From Actinopolyspora lacussalsi (GTDB lineage Bacteria; Actinomycetota; Actinomycetes; Mycobacteriales; Pseudonocardiaceae): a stretch of DNA of 64,000 nucleotides. The notes beneath the pieces are model-generated. The model saw nothing but the letters and a program-made list of their open reading frames with translations. It made no database searches and was not told the DNA's origin. The DNA is taken from assembly GCA_030803735.1 (NCBI GenBank), contig JAURUC010000001.1, positions 1,745,501-1,809,500 of the forward strand. Direction: 5' to 3'. The stretch's first letter is position 1; each line of letters begins with the position of its first letter. Both the position numbers and the translations under genes were made by a program. Of the stretch, positions 8,340-16,486 are shown piece after piece.

Positions 8340-9245
8340 TCAGACTCCCTGGTGCAGCGGGGATGAGACGTGTCCCGCCAGCCAGTCGTACCAGGCCGGG
8401 AGTCCTTCGTCGGTGGTGGCCGAGACCGGCAGGATCTCGACGCCGGGATTGATCCGGCGGGCGTACTCGGCGAACCTGTCCACCTCGAACGAGAGGTGCG
8501 GCAGCAGATCCGTCTTGTTCAGCAGCACCAGATCGGTGTGGGCGAACATGTTGGGGTACTTCAACGGTTTGTCCTCGCCCTCGGTCACCGCCGCGATCAC
8601 GACCTTGGCGTACTCGCCCAGGTCGAACAGCGCCGGGCAGACCAGGTTTCCCACGTTCTCCACCAGCACCACCGAGCCGGGCGCGGGCCGCAACGAACGC
8701 AGTGCGCCCCAGACCATCTCGGCATCCAGGTGGCATCCCGCGCCGGTGTTGATCTGCACCACGTCGGCACCCGCACGACGCAACCGCTCGGAATCGCGCA
8801 GCGTCTCCTGATCACCCTCGATCACCGCCAGAGGGACGGACGAGGCGGATTCCGCCAGGGTTCGCTCCAACAGCGTGGTCTTGCCCGCTCCGGGCGAGCT
8901 CATCAGGTTCAGCGCCAGCACACCCCGCTCGGTGAGCCACTGCCGGTTGCGCTCGGCCACCGTGTCGTTCTTGGCCAGTACCTCGCGCTCCAGCTCGATC
9001 CTGCGCGTGGCGCCGTCCTGCTCCGGAACCTCGGCCTCCGAGTCGCCAGGCGCGTGCACACCGTCCTCGTGCGAGTGACCGTGATCGTGCGGATGGTCGT
9101 GGTCATGAGGATGGTCGTGCGAATGGGAATACTCCCCGTGCAGGTGATCCGGCGATCCGGATTCGGATTCCTCCCGCGTGTCGGCGGCGTCGCGGGTTTC
9201 CACCCGCACGCCGCGCTCGTCACCGCATCCACAGGTAGCGCACAT
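8340..9245 (-). CDS. hypB: Hydrogenase nickel-insertion GTPase HypB
   Basis: 301 residues. HypB delivers nickel to the large-subunit precursor with HypA, powered by GTP hydrolysis. The N terminus starts MCATCGCG, the CxxCxC high-affinity nickel site. A His/Asp-rich nickel-storage stretch (HSHDHPHDHD and similar) follows at about residues 40-60. The P-loop reads SSPGAGKTTL around residue 130, with NTGAGCHLD, ENVGNLVCPALFDLGE and NKTDLL as later G-domain motifs, including the Cys/His metal site. ATG 9245 has GGGAAGGGAAG upstream. It is the last gene of the hydrogenase cluster, 60 bases after hypA. Confidence 0.96.
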   Translation of the reverse strand: MCATCGCGDERGVRVETRDAADTREESESGSPDHLHGEYSHSHDHPHDHDHPHDHGHSHEDGVHAPGDSEAEVPEQDGATRRIELEREVLAKNDTVAERNRQWLTERGVLALNLMSSPGAGKTTLLERTLAESASSVPLAVIEGDQETLRDSERLRRAGADVVQINTGAGCHLDAEMVWGALRSLRPAPGSVVLVENVGNLVCPALFDLGEYAKVVIAAVTEGEDKPLKYPNMFAHTDLVLLNKTDLLPHLSFEVDRFAEYARRINPGVEILPVSATTDEGLPAWYDWLAGHVSSPLHQGV

Positions 9246-9305
9246 CGTTCTTCCCTTCCCACAACGTCGAACCGACCAATCGAAGGAATCCGCGTACCCA
9301 GCCAC

Positions 9306-9653
9306 TCACGAGGTGACGGTTCCGGATTCCACGTCCACCGCTCTGATCCGCAGTTCCCGTCCGGAGAGCACTTCGACATCGGGACTGCCGCAGTCGCAGA
9401 CCGCGAGCTGGTCCTCCAACACGAGCCGCTGGTCACAGTCCCGACAGCGACCGCTGCCGGTCGGAGTCACGATGTCCAACCGCGCACCTTCCAACGCCGT
9501 GCCGGTGACCACCAGGTCGAAGCAGAACCGCACAGAGTCCGGCACCACGCCGGAGAGCTTGCCGATCTCCAGTTCCAGCCTGGTGACGCGCGGCTCGGTG
9601 ACCGCGTCGAGCACCGCGTCCACCACACTCTGGGTGATCCCCAGCTCGTGCAC
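9306..9653 (-). CDS. hypA: Hydrogenase nickel metallochaperone HypA
   Basis: 115 residues. The mature start is fMet-HELGITQSVVDAV, with GTG as initiation codon and GGGAGGGGA six bases upstream. The MHE N-terminal nickel site is therefore preserved only if GTG 9653 is the start. The zinc site is CRDC followed by CDCG near residues 70-90. It works with HypB in nickel delivery to the large subunit. It is followed by hypB and preceded by hypE after a gap carrying one palindrome copy. Confidence 0.93.
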   Translation of the reverse strand: MHELGITQSVVDAVLDAVTEPRVTRLELEIGKLSGVVPDSVRFCFDLVVTGTALEGARLDIVTPTGSGRCRDCDQRLVLEDQLAVCDCGSPDVEVLSGRELRIRAVDVESGTVTS

Positions 9654-9703
9654 CGCGATCCCCTCCCACAACCACTCCACGGAAATTCGTTTCGGGCGGC
9701 GTC

Positions 9704-9719
9704 GATTTCTCGCGAAATC
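9704..9719. repeat. 16-base palindrome, copy 3
   Basis: A perfect GATTTC-TCGC-GAAATC about 50 bases upstream of the hypA start, in the hypE-hypA gap. Confidence 0.8.
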
Positions 9720-9760
9720 GCCGGCTACCCGACCACGCACCCGAGATCCGTTGCTGACTC

Positions 9761-11005
9761 TCAACAGATCCGAGGGAGGGGGTCCCCTACCAGCAGATCC
9801 ACGATCCGCGTCCCGCCGAACGCGGTGTTGAGCATCACCAGCCCTGGTGGATCCTCACCGATCCGCCCGATCACCGCCGCGTCCGAACCGTGCGGGTGCT
9901 CGCGCATCGCCGCCAGCGCGGTGTCGACGGAGCCTCCGTCCACGACGGCCACCATCCTGCCCTCGCAGGCCACGTACAGCGGGTCGATGCCGAGCAGCTC
10001 GGAGGCGCCGCGCACCTCGGTGCGCACCGGGACCTCGCCCTCCTCGACGACCACGGCGACGTTGGCCGCGGTGGCTACCTCGTTGAGGATAGTCGCCACA
10101 CCGCCCCTGGTGGCGTCGCGCATCGCGCGCACACCCGGGGTGGCCTCCAGCAGCCCGGTGACCATGTCGTGCAACGGGGCGGTGTCGGACTCCAGGTCGG
10201 CGTCGATATCCAGCTCGCCGCGCTCCAGCATCACCGTGACGCCGTGATCACCGACCGGTCCGGAGACCAGCACGGCATCGCCCGGCCGGACGGTGTCGAT
10301 ACCGAGTTCGTGCTCGGTCCGGCGCACCCCTACCCCGGTGGTGTTGATGTAGCAGCCGTCGGCCTTGCCCTTCTGCACCACCTTGGTGTCACCGGTGACC
10401 ACCCGCACCCCGGCCCGCTCGGCGGCCTCGGCCATGGACCGGACCACGCGCCGCAGTTCGGAGATCGGGAAGCCCTCCTCGATGATGAACCCGGCGGAGA
10501 GGTAGAGCGGCGTGGCACCGGAGACGGCGAGGTCGTTGACGGTGCCGTTGACAGCGAGCTCGCCGATGTCGCCGCCGGGGAAGAACAGCGGGGAGACCAC
10601 GAAGGAGTCGGTGGTCATCGCCAGCCGTGAACCGTCCACCGCGAACTCGGCGCCGTCCTCCAGCTTCTCCAGGTGGGGGTTGCGCAGTTCCTCCAGGAAC
10701 AACGCCTCGGTCAGCGTCTGGCTGGCCTTGCCACCGGCGCCGTGGGCGCTGGTGACGCGCTCTTCCTTGATCTTCGGTTTGCGGGCGCGCGCCTTCTCGA
10801 TACGGTCGAGGACCCGCTGTTCCCTGTTGCGGTAGTCGCTGCCCGGTTCCGCGGTGCCGTGCGCGGGTTCGGCAGCGCTGTGTACGAGTTCGGCAGCACT
10901 GTGTACGGCTTCGGCAGCGCCGTGGTCGGATGCCGCGGCGGGGTGTTCGGACGACGTACCGGTCGCGGCGACCGGCTCCGCGTCGGTCTCGTTCTCGATG
11001 CTCAC
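9761..11005 (-). CDS. hypE: Hydrogenase maturation protein HypE (thiocarboxamide to cyanide)
   Basis: 414 residues. HypE dehydrates the carbamoylated C-terminal cysteine to thiocyanate, making the cyanide ligands of the active-site iron. The C terminus ends PRIC, giving the essential terminal cysteine. AIR-synthase-like ATP-grasp motifs are present (NGTVNDLAVSGATPLYLSAG, VVTGDTKVVQKGKADG, DATRGGVATILNEVA). The first 75 residues are an unusual Ala/His/Glu-rich extension with HSAAE iterations and are likely disordered. Start GTG 11005 overlaps the hypD stop (GTGA), indicating translational coupling. The usual carbamoyl donor HypF is not encoded in this window. Confidence 0.95.
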   Translation of the reverse strand: MSIENETDAEPVAATGTSSEHPAAASDHGAAEAVHSAAELVHSAAEPAHGTAEPGSDYRNREQRVLDRIEKARARKPKIKEERVTSAHGAGGKASQTLTEALFLEELRNPHLEKLEDGAEFAVDGSRLAMTTDSFVVSPLFFPGGDIGELAVNGTVNDLAVSGATPLYLSAGFIIEEGFPISELRRVVRSMAEAAERAGVRVVTGDTKVVQKGKADGCYINTTGVGVRRTEHELGIDTVRPGDAVLVSGPVGDHGVTVMLERGELDIDADLESDTAPLHDMVTGLLEATPGVRAMRDATRGGVATILNEVATAANVAVVVEEGEVPVRTEVRGASELLGIDPLYVACEGRMVAVVDGGSVDTALAAMREHPHGSDAAVIGRIGEDPPGLVMLNTAFGGTRIVDLLVGDPLPRIC

Positions 11006-12129
11006 GACTTGCTCGCCTCCTTGACGCGTTCCCGGCTGAACCGGCCGAAGTTGTAGTAGGCGGCGCAGGCTCCCTCCGGGGAGACCATGCAGGTGCCGAT
11101 CGGGGTTTCCGGGGTGCAGGCGGTGCCGAACACCTTGCACTCCCAGGGTTTGAGCACGCCCTTGAGCACCTCGCCGCACTGGCAGGCCTTGGGGTCGGCC
11201 ACGCGCACGCCCGGCAGTTCGAACCGGCGTTCGGCGTCGAAGTCGGCGAACTCCTCGCGCAGTCGGGTGGCCGAGTGCGAGATGAAGCCCAGTCCGCGCC
11301 ACTCGAAGTAGGGCCGCAGTTCCATGGTCCGGTTGATGGCGTCCAGCGCCACCTCGTTGCCGTTCCACGGCACGACCCGCGAGTACTGGTTCTCCACCTC
11401 CGAGCGGTTCTCCGACAGCTGCAGCATCAGCATGTAGATCGACTGCAGGATGTCCAGCGGCTCGAAACCGGCCACCACCAGTGGCTTGCGGTAGTCGCGG
11501 GCGATGAACTCGTAGGGCTTGCATCCGATCACCGTGGAGACGTGCCCGGGGCCGATGAAGCCGTCCAGCCGCAAGTCCGGCGAGTCGAGGATGGCCTTGA
11601 TCGCCGGGATGACGGTGACGTGGTTGCAGAACACCGAGAAGTTCTCCAGTCCCTCGGACCGGGCGCGCAGCAGCGTCATCGCGGTGGACGGGGCGGTGGT
11701 CTCGAAGCCGATCGCCATGAAGACCACGTGCTGTTCGGGGTTCTGCCGCGCCAGTTTGAGGGCGTCCAGCGGGGAGTAGACCATCCGGATGTTGGTGCCC
11801 TCGGCGTTGGAGTCGAAGAACGACCCGTTGCTGCCGGGAACCCGCATCATGTCGCCGAAGGAGGTCATCAGCACCCCCGGCTGCCTGGCGATGTGGATGG
11901 AGTCGTCCACTCTGCCCATCGGGATCACGCAGACCGGGCAGCCGGGCCCGTGGACCAGTGAGATGTTCTCGGGGAGGTAGTCCTCCAGACCGTGCTTGTA
12001 GATGGTGTGGGTGTGGCCGCCGCACACCTCCATGAACTTGTACTGCCTGCCCGGCTCGCACAGTTCGGTTATCTTGGCCGAGAGCGCACGCGCCTTTTCC
12101 GCGTCGCGGTACTCGTCGACGAACTTCAT
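11002..12129 (-). CDS. hypD: Hydrogenase Fe-CN/CO assembly protein HypD
   Basis: 375 residues. With HypC, HypD builds the Fe(CN)2CO unit. Visible motifs are EVCGGHTHTIYKHG near residue 35, GPGCPVCVIPMGR near residue 65, and a C-terminal [4Fe-4S]/redox cysteine cluster within residues 310-360 (ACQCGEVLKG, PWECKVFG, ACTPETPIGTC, EGACAAYY). ATG 12129 has GGAGGAGG upstream. Its stop overlaps the hypE start. A 368-base gap with a hairpin repeat separates it from hypC. Confidence 0.97.
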   Translation of the reverse strand: MKFVDEYRDAEKARALSAKITELCEPGRQYKFMEVCGGHTHTIYKHGLEDYLPENISLVHGPGCPVCVIPMGRVDDSIHIARQPGVLMTSFGDMMRVPGSNGSFFDSNAEGTNIRMVYSPLDALKLARQNPEQHVVFMAIGFETTAPSTAMTLLRARSEGLENFSVFCNHVTVIPAIKAILDSPDLRLDGFIGPGHVSTVIGCKPYEFIARDYRKPLVVAGFEPLDILQSIYMLMLQLSENRSEVENQYSRVVPWNGNEVALDAINRTMELRPYFEWRGLGFISHSATRLREEFADFDAERRFELPGVRVADPKACQCGEVLKGVLKPWECKVFGTACTPETPIGTCMVSPEGACAAYYNFGRFSRERVKEASKS

Positions 12130-12354
12130 GGCACCTCCTCCGAAACCTTTCGGGTGAAAACCTGAAAGAGCGAAAAACTTCCGGAAACGACCGCCCGGAA
12201 ACGACCGCCCGGAAACGTGTCCAACTGATAAAGCTCCGCCGGATTTCGACGCATCCGTTCGAATCCGAATTCTTTCCGGTGTTCTCCGGCGTTCCCGACT
12301 CCGAACTCCCACCACCCACGCAGCCCGGACTCCGACCACCCCCGCAGTCGGCAC
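12130..12354. other. Gap between hypC and hypD: short tandem repeat, no gene
   Basis: No coding signal on either strand. Holds the hypD ribosome binding site, a period-14 tandem repeat near 12179-12218 and AT-richer sequence before a hairpin repeat copy at 12355. The size suggests an mRNA processing or attenuation site, or an internal promoter for hypDEAB; none is proven. Confidence 0.5.
12179..12218. repeat. Period-14 tandem repeat upstream of hypD
   Basis: CCGGAAACGACCGC occurs twice in tandem followed by a third partial unit (CCGGAAACGTG). It lies 50-90 bases before the hypD start. Confidence 0.7.
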
Positions 12355-12476
12355 CGCCGCGGGTTCTCCCGTGCGGCTCTCGCGAGGACGTCGGAGACGT
12401 TGTGTAGTAACTACCCGATGTCTCCGGCACCGCAGCGAGAGCCGTGCGAGAGGTTCCGCCAAGCGAGCAGCCCGGC
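12355..12476 (+). repeat. Long hairpin repeat element, copy 1
   Basis: About 100 bases form one long imperfect hairpin: outer arms GTGCGGCTCTCGCG and GCGAGAGCCGTGC, inner arms GTCGGAGACG and CGATGTCTCCGGC, loop around GTAGTAACTAC. Flanks CGCGGGTTCTC on the left and GGTTCCGCCAAGCGA on the right are shared with the copies at 17601, 40257 and 49367. Confidence 0.85.
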
Positions 12477-12497
12477 AAACCGAGCCGCAGAGGACCA

Positions 12498-12770
12498 CTA
12501 GTCAATGTAGGAGTCCTGCAGCGCTTCCAACTCGTCCTCGTACGCCTTCCCGATATCCTCCAGGAATTCCAGCGCGGCCTGCGCCTCCTGCTCGTCGATC
12601 TTGGAAAGCGCGAATCCCACGTGGATCAGAATCCAGTCACCGGCCACCGGACGATCGTCGTCGAGCAGACCGATATTGATGTTGCGACGCACCCCACTGA
12701 CGTCCACCTTGGCCAGGTCGGGCCGGTCCGACAGGACTTCGATTACCTCACCCGGAATTCCCAGACACAT
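12498..12770 (-). CDS. hypC: Hydrogenase maturation chaperone HypC
   Basis: 90 residues. Starts MCLGIPGEVIEV, the diagnostic HypC N terminus whose Cys2 carries the Fe(CN)2CO unit between HypD and the large subunit. The beta-barrel core (VDVSGVRRNINIGLL, GDWILIHVGFALSKID) is intact. It lies between the DUF6893-like peptide gene upstream and hypD downstream. A second, divergent HypC-family protein is encoded at 21508. Confidence 0.96.
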   Translation of the reverse strand: MCLGIPGEVIEVLSDRPDLAKVDVSGVRRNINIGLLDDDRPVAGDWILIHVGFALSKIDEQEAQAALEFLEDIGKAYEDELEALQDSYID

Positions 12771-12888
12771 TCACGTTCTCCTTGTCGCAGCTCGTTGTTC
12801 GCCTTGATGGGGCGGTCACTCGACGGAACCTCTCGCGGGGGTGCCGGTAAGCGGGCACGGCCAGCAGCGGTCGCACCGCTTGCCCGTC

Positions 12889-12904
12889 AATTTCTCGCGA
12901 AATC
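12889..12904. repeat. 16-base palindrome, copy 4 (one arm base changed)
   Basis: AATTTC-TCGC-GAAATC between the DUF6893-like peptide gene and hypC. Confidence 0.75.
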
Positions 12905-12924
12905 GCCGCGCCGAAGGTCCGATC

Positions 12925-13029
12925 TCACATGCGGCTGATCCGCAGGTAGCGCTTCACGTCCGGCCCGAACAGCCACGCGAGGGTGGCGATCAACCCCACC
13001 AACAGCACCAGGAACAGCAAGCGACGCAC
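12925..13029 (-). CDS. 34-residue single-span membrane peptide (DUF6893-like)
   Basis: GTG at 13029 shares one base with the stop of the protease gene, and the frame reads to TGA at 12925. The peptide starts MRRLLFLVLLVGLIATL, one transmembrane helix with a positive N terminus, then GPDVKRYLRISRM. The basic C-terminal pattern matches small actinobacterial proteins grouped as DUF6893 that accompany group 1h hydrogenase genes (recollection). GGTGATCGG just upstream can serve as ribosome binding site. A membrane-anchoring or assembly role is inference. Confidence 0.65.
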   Translation of the reverse strand: MRRLLFLVLLVGLIATLAWLFGPDVKRYLRISRM

Positions 13030-13559
13030 TACCGATCACCTCCTTCGACAACTCCTCGCCCGAGTCCGGCCGACTCGGATCCGTCCTGTTCGGCGCACAC
13101 CAGTTCGCGCACCCGACGCACCGCTTCCGGCACGGCACGTTTCACGATCCGGCTCAGGCCGATGCGCTGCTCCAGCTCGGCGGGCTCGCAGCCGAGCACG
13201 AAAACCCGTCCGGGATCACCGCCCAGCAGGGTGACCAGGTCCAGCACCACATCCGGCTGCATGCCGTGCGCGTCGGCCAGCGCCGCGGTGTCTCGCTTGT
13301 CGGCGTTGCCGATGTCGGTGGGCCGCAGCAGGGTCAGCGTCCCGGGGGAATCACCCCTGGACACCGCGTCGACCAGCACGGTCGTCGCGTAACCGTCGAG
13401 CAGGTCGAAAGCGAGGTGCATTCCGCTGGTGCCGTAGTCGCCCGCCCACACCCCCTCGGGCAGCTCGGTGTCCGCGAGCGCGCGCCCGACCTCGGGGCCG
13501 AACCCGTCGTCGCCGAGGAAGATGTTGCCGATGCCCGCGACCAGCACCCGGCGGCTCAT
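13029..13559 (-). CDS. Hydrogenase maturation protease (HyaD/HybD family)
   Basis: 176 residues, peptidase family M52. It removes the C-terminal extension of the nickel-loaded large subunit. The motif GIGNIFLGDDGFGPEV at residues 9-24 contains the first acidic nickel-sensing ligand, and GDYGTSGMHLAFDLLDGY and VLVDAV follow as in the family. The C terminus after 155 is a loose Gly/Arg tail. Its start overlaps the end of the 525-residue upstream gene (ATGA-type), and its stop touches the 34-residue peptide start. Confidence 0.92.
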   Translation of the reverse strand: MSRRVLVAGIGNIFLGDDGFGPEVGRALADTELPEGVWAGDYGTSGMHLAFDLLDGYATTVLVDAVSRGDSPGTLTLLRPTDIGNADKRDTAALADAHGMQPDVVLDLVTLLGGDPGRVFVLGCEPAELEQRIGLSRIVKRAVPEAVRRVRELVCAEQDGSESAGLGRGVVEGGDR

Positions 13560-15133
13560 CGCCGCACCTCGTCCTCGCCGGACAGGGCGGTTACCTCCGG
13601 CTGTTCGGACGTCCCCTCGGAGGTCCCCAGTGGACGGACCTCCTCGGTGCCGAAGTAGCGGAACCGCCCGTTGGCACCCTGAATCTCGGCTCCCGGGTCG
13701 TCGTCCAGGGTCACGGCGAGGTGGCTGCCACCGTCCACATCGAAGTACACCGCGCGCACCGTGGCGACGCGCCCGGTCAGGAACATGTCCTGCGCGTCGC
13801 TGCCGCTACCCGGCAGCAGGGTGACTTTGCTGCCGTTGGACACCGACAGCCCGTCCACCTCGACGCTGTCGCTCTCCGGCGAGACCGCGGCGTCGGCACC
13901 GGGATCCCACCAGGGCACCCCGGGTTCGGGGAACGGTCCCGCGGCCTCGCCGGAGATTCCCGCGCCGGACGAACCGGGCGGGGCGGGGAAGTCCTGTCGC
14001 GGGGACGACGGCAGCGGACCCTCCTGCCGCGCCCCCTTCTCCTCCGGACTCCCCTGCTGTGCCCCCTTCTCCTGTGCCCCCTCCTGCCGCGAGCTCTCCT
14101 GCTCCGGCACCGACTCCCGCAGGTATCGCAGCGTGCCGTGCAGCCGTTCCAGCATCTCGGGCGGCATGTTGTCGACGCCGTCGATGATGCCGCGAGCCCG
14201 CTCGTCGGTCTGCCTGGCCTGCTGTTTCTCCCGCTCGGTCAGCGCCATGGTGCGCAGCGTCAGGATCTCGTCGATCTCGGTGGCGTCGTGCAGCTGCCGT
14301 GGGCTCTCGGGGGCGACCCGCGGATCGTCGTAGAGGATGATCGGGGCGGCCAGCACCGCGGCACTCCGATCCCCGGGTCCGAGCAGCACCGGCCAGCAGC
14401 GCACGTTCTCGCACTCGGCCACCGCGGCGGCGGCCCATTCCGGTGGGGCCGTCGAGGACAGCAGCGCCCCCTGGTCCAGGCCGAGCAGCAGGTGGGTCGC
14501 CACGAAGGCGTGCCGCAGCGCCCGCTGCCTGCCCGCTTCCTCGGCCCGCCACTCGGAGGTGTTGTCCACACTCACCCGCAGCCGCAGACCACCGTAGGGT
14601 CCCGCGAGCCGTTCGGCGTCGACCCGCAGCCTGCCGCGCAGCGGACGCAGTTCGCGAACGAGCCTGCCCCGGAGCTCCCCGTCCTCGTCTCGGATCTCCT
14701 CGGTGCTCCGAGCCGGATCGTCCCGGACGGCGAGTTCGCATCCGCCGTCGAGCAGGTCGCCGACCCGGGCCAGCAGGTCGTGCTCCTGCTCGACCGCCTC
14801 GTCGAACTCCTCGACCACGCGGTCGCCGACCGGCAGCGACGTGACTCGGTGGTACTGACCGTGCTCGTCGAGCGATTCGACCGAGCGCTGCTGGATGCGC
14901 AGGAAGCGCAGCCGGACGTGCACCCGGGCGTCCTCGGGCGCCTCCAGCAGGCACTCGGTGCGCAGGTCGGTGTACTCGCCGATCGAGTCGTCGGCGTGGC
15001 TCGGCGGCATCAGCACCCCGAACTGCCAGCGCACCTGGTTCTTCGGCGAGTCGGCGGTGTAGGGGTAGAGCAGGTAGCCCTCGTAGAGGACGGCGTCGGC
15101 CACCGCCCTCGCCTTGTCGAACAGTTCCGTCAC
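13556..15133 (-). CDS. Hydrogenase-cluster protein of unknown function, 525 residues
   Basis: Starts at GTG 15133 overlapping the stop of the DUF6084-like gene (GTGA). Residues 1-360 are a globular, acidic domain opening with a VLYEGYLLYPY segment near residue 17. Residues 365-440 are Gln/Glu/Pro/Ser-rich and disordered. The last 80 residues form a small beta-barrel-like unit (MFLTGRVATVRAVYFDVDGG and HLAVTLDDDPGAE) resembling a KOW/SH3-like fold. Proteins of this shape are conserved beside group 1h hydrogenases in actinobacteria (recollection). The gene overlaps both neighbours, so it is expressed with them. No enzymatic motif was seen; an assembly or maturation role is inferred from position. 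Confidence 0.75.
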   Translation of the reverse strand: MTELFDKARAVADAVLYEGYLLYPYTADSPKNQVRWQFGVLMPPSHADDSIGEYTDLRTECLLEAPEDARVHVRLRFLRIQQRSVESLDEHGQYHRVTSLPVGDRVVEEFDEAVEQEHDLLARVGDLLDGGCELAVRDDPARSTEEIRDEDGELRGRLVRELRPLRGRLRVDAERLAGPYGGLRLRVSVDNTSEWRAEEAGRQRALRHAFVATHLLLGLDQGALLSSTAPPEWAAAAVAECENVRCWPVLLGPGDRSAAVLAAPIILYDDPRVAPESPRQLHDATEIDEILTLRTMALTEREKQQARQTDERARGIIDGVDNMPPEMLERLHGTLRYLRESVPEQESSRQEGAQEKGAQQGSPEEKGARQEGPLPSSPRQDFPAPPGSSGAGISGEAAGPFPEPGVPWWDPGADAAVSPESDSVEVDGLSVSNGSKVTLLPGSGSDAQDMFLTGRVATVRAVYFDVDGGSHLAVTLDDDPGAEIQGANGRFRYFGTEEVRPLGTSEGTSEQPEVTALSGEDEVRR

Positions 15134-15771
15134 GGGGTCACCTCGCCCGCGTTGTCCAGCAGTGTTCCGATGGCGGCGTCCCAGGTGGGGATCGCGTGTC
15201 GCGACTGGTAGCGCAGCAGCGCGTCCACTGTGTCGCGGTGCAGGCGGATCCAGTCGGCCCGCGGGAAGTACAGCTCCTTGAGCCGCTGCCACACCTCGAT
15301 CGGCATGGCGTAATCGGCCTCCAGTTCCCAGGGGATCTGGTGGACCCAGAAACCGTTGGTCCCCTTGCCGAAGACGGTGCCGCTGAACATCAGCACCATC
15401 GGCACCGAACCGGAGCGCAACGAGTGCAGGTACTTGCCCGAGGCCACCTCCATGTCGAAGGTGCAGGGCACGGGCACGTCCACCCGGATGGAGTCGGTGA
15501 AGCCGGGTACCTGCGTGGCGACGTTGGCGAACCGCAGGTTCCGCAGCGTGTGGCCCCAGCGGTCCCGTCCGCCGAAGAGGTGGCCGAGCAGCTCCTCCTC
15601 GGAGCTGTCGTAGTCGCGCTTGCGGGGCTCGATGTTGACGGCGCAGCGCAGCGAGACCGCGTGGATCGGGTCCTCGCCGGATTCGTCGATGCGCAGCCGG
15701 AACAGCAGGGTGGGACCGGCACCGTAGCGTTCGCAGCGCACGTCCTCGCACGTGACGGAGAGGTCAGCCAT
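15130..15771 (-). CDS. DUF6084-like hydrogenase-cluster protein
   Basis: 213 residues, soluble, mostly beta: it opens MADLSVTCEDVRCERYG, with FRLRIDESGEDPIHAVSLRC, PVPCTFDMEVASGKYLHSL and GTVFGKGTNGFWVHQIPWE. The combination matches the DUF6084 family that accompanies actinobacterial group 1h hydrogenases (recollection). Start ATG 15771 overlaps the end of the DUF5947-like gene by 8 bases and its own stop overlaps the next start, so translation is coupled on both sides. Function unknown. Confidence 0.7.
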   Translation of the reverse strand: MADLSVTCEDVRCERYGAGPTLLFRLRIDESGEDPIHAVSLRCAVNIEPRKRDYDSSEEELLGHLFGGRDRWGHTLRNLRFANVATQVPGFTDSIRVDVPVPCTFDMEVASGKYLHSLRSGSVPMVLMFSGTVFGKGTNGFWVHQIPWELEADYAMPIEVWQRLKELYFPRADWIRLHRDTVDALLRYQSRHAIPTWDAAIGTLLDNAGEVTP

Positions 15772-16486
15772 CACCGCGCTCCCATCCGGGCTGTCCGGAG
15801 CCGACCCGCTCGCCGCGCTGCCGGAGTCCGGTGAAGAACTCCTCGATGTACTCGCGTGCCTGGCTGCCGCCGTCGAAACCGCGCCAATGAGTGCGGACCA
15901 GTCCGACCAGCCGGTAGCAGGTGTCGACCGGCACCAGGAAAGCCTCGAACTCGGTGCCGGACTCACCGAGCTGGTTGATCAGCAGTGCCTCGACGTCCTC
16001 GGCGATGTCGGCGAAGGCGGGTTCACCGGCGATCACCTCGTCCCAGTCCTTCGGCGGCAGCGTCGACTCGGTGGCTCCCGCCGGGCTGGGGTAGAACAGC
16101 ACCGGCCCGGTGGTCGAGCTGCGGAAGGCGAAGGCCATGCCGACCGGTATGCCGGTGGACTCCCACAGCGCTACGCCCGGGGGAAAGCTCGGCGCGTAGC
16201 GGTAGCGCTCCGGGACGGCGCGGTGTTTGCCGCTGCCCGCTCCCGGGTGGGTGAACAGCAGGTAGCAGGCGCGGCAGGTGCACAGGATGCGGCGGTTCGC
16301 CACGTTGACCACATGGGAGTGCCCCGATTCCCACAACTGTTCCGAGCACATCTCGCAGCTGGTGCCCGGCGCGCGTTCGGCGCTGGCGGACTCACCCCGA
16401 GAGCGCAGGAAACGGCGCAACCCACCGGGGTCGGTGGCACCCGCCCCACCGGAGGTTCCGGAGATGGAGGATGTTTCCGGTTTCAC
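15764..16486 (-). CDS. DUF5947-like hydrogenase-cluster protein with Cys pairs
   Basis: 240 residues from GTG 16486, which overlaps the stop of the NifU/Rieske-like gene. After a flexible 30-residue start it has two cysteine pairs, CEMCSE (about 45) and CTCRAC (about 70), a probable zinc or iron-sulfur site. An aromatic-rich domain follows (RYRYAPSFPPGVALWESTGI, FRSSTTGPVLFYPSPAGATE), then a helical end with YIEEFFTGLRQRG. This matches the DUF5947 family of hydrogenase loci (recollection). No biochemical role can be read from the sequence. Confidence 0.72.
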   Translation of the reverse strand: MKPETSSISGTSGGAGATDPGGLRRFLRSRGESASAERAPGTSCEMCSEQLWESGHSHVVNVANRRILCTCRACYLLFTHPGAGSGKHRAVPERYRYAPSFPPGVALWESTGIPVGMAFAFRSSTTGPVLFYPSPAGATESTLPPKDWDEVIAGEPAFADIAEDVEALLINQLGESGTEFEAFLVPVDTCYRLVGLVRTHWRGFDGGSQAREYIEEFFTGLRQRGERVGSGQPGWERGDG

